Shown here: piece by piece, positions 63,299 through 64,000 of the stretch
Position numbering within the stretch: the first letter of the stretch is position 1
How the letters are laid out: each line of letters starts with the position of its first letter
Origin: Siphonodentalium dalli
Lineage: Eukaryota > Mollusca > Scaphopoda > Gadilida > Siphonodentaliidae
Direction of reading: 5' to 3'
Assembly (NCBI GenBank): GCA_032622095.1
Contig: CP136061.1
Location: 81,690,324-81,754,323 of the forward strand
DNA length: 64,000 nucleotides
Translations under genes and position numbers: made by a program
Notes under the pieces: generated by a model
Told to the model about the DNA's origin: nothing
Database searches by the model: none
Seen by the model: the letters and a program-made list of their open reading frames with translations, nothing else

Positions 63299-63327
63299 CT
63301 GTTAAAAGAGAAAGAAAAACTTGTTAA

Positions 63328-63589
63328 CCCTTATATGACAGGAGCTGCGCTAGTGCAGCATTAAAGATCCTGTGCCAATGCATTCTCTTATATATGTGAG
63401 TCTCCCATAGGGATTCTCAATTATATATAAGAGAAACAAACCCCTGGCTTACAAGGCCAAGGTAAATATCGTTAGGCCAATGTATTCTCTTATATATGCA
63501 AGGCTCCCTATGGGAGACTCGCATATATATAATAGAATGCATTGGCACAGGGTTTTCCAAAATTTCAGAAAGCTCCAGTCTTGGAAAGG
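63328..63589. mobile_element. TTAA-flanked MITE, type 2
   Basis: TTAA at 63324-63327 and 63590-63593. Ends are CCCTTATATGACAGGAGCTG and AAGCTCCAGTCTTGGAAAGG. Two inner CTCCC-type hairpins. It lies 30 bp before the acceptor of MED14 exon 1, in the region of branch point and pyrimidine tract. Confidence 0.85.
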
Positions 63590-63593
63590 TTAA

Positions 63594-64000
63594 ACATGAC
63601 TTAAACCTCATTGTCTAATTAGGTATAGTTAATTATGAAGCTGTTTTTGTCCAAGTCACGGTCTCAACAAATAGTCCCCTTGTGTCAGAAAAATATTTAA
63701 TAACAGTATCAATAACATTGTAGCTCAACTTGGAGAGGGGATAATTTCATGTTAATGTCAATGGAGGAATGTGGAAAGTTGAAATGTCTAAGTAATACTA
63801 GATGTCAACATGAAGAGATAAATGTTGAATATAAAGTTAACTCCAAGATGGCCACTGGCAACCATGTTTCCCAATGAAATTCAAAAATAGTTGACACCTC
63901 CTGTCTAGTGGTCACCCCTTAGATTAATAGAAGTTTGGTGACGATCAGATGAAGGGTGTGGTTTGTAGTGTATGCCAAAGGATTTAGTCATGCAAAGAGT
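63594..64000. repeat. dispersed repeat, CAGCAGCCATG family member, at the window edge
   Basis: CAACTTGGAGAGGGGATAAT, AAGTAATACTAGATGTCAAC, GTTTGGTGACGATCAGATGA and TTAGTCATGCAAAGAGT match 47235-47440. It continues past the edge. No coding exon is seen here. Confidence 0.65.

Overview
This is eukaryotic DNA from an animal, most likely an AT-rich marine invertebrate whose exact group I cannot name. Protein-coding sequence occurs only as short exons (49-252 bp) with GT/AG borders and consistent phase, separated by kilobases of non-coding DNA packed with MITE-like inverted repeats, minisatellites and a tRNA-derived SINE. No bacterial gene, operon, rRNA or convincing tRNA gene is present. Most open frames longer than 60 codons lie inside repeats.

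Two genes can be assembled exon by exon. (1) On the plus strand at 43-7690 are the last four exons of a small secreted or membrane protein that resembles the TPM / MOLO1 (modulator of levamisole receptor) family. Its 5' part lies off the left edge. (2) On the minus strand at 63298-29334 are the last 17 exons of MED14, the scaffold subunit of Mediator. They encode 776 residues, about the C-terminal half of the protein, and all phases agree. The 5' half lies off the right edge. The genes converge tail to tail across about 21.6 kb (7691-29333) of transposon and repeat DNA with no recognisable gene.

Repeats by region. MOLO1-like introns (182-7545): hairpin repeats, an 11-bp array starting at a splice donor, a mariner-like palindrome, and a PIF/Harbinger-like element carrying a nested insertion. 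Intergenic region (7.7-29.3 kb): foldback and TTAA-flanked MITEs with a shared hairpin core, large palindromes, tandem repeats, and a nested composite at 19.8-24.3 kb. MED14 introns (29.6-63.2 kb): at least eight tandem arrays, three hAT-type elements with perfect 8-bp target duplications, a second PIF-like element with a 2-kb Helentron-like insertion, several TTAA MITEs and a SINE.

The most unusual observation is that many repeats in the MED14 gene are copies of its own exon edges. The acceptor end of exon 6 has 11 copies in an 82-bp array. The donor end of exon 16 has 11 further copies in an array of about 52 bp. The last codons of the terminal exon continue into an 86-bp array downstream. 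Exon 15 has two decayed copies beside it. The 5' edges of exons 12 and 16 each have one extra copy, and exon 8 holds an in-frame 11-codon duplication. The neighbouring gene shows the same kind of duplicated exon edge. Exon numbers below count only the exons visible in this window.
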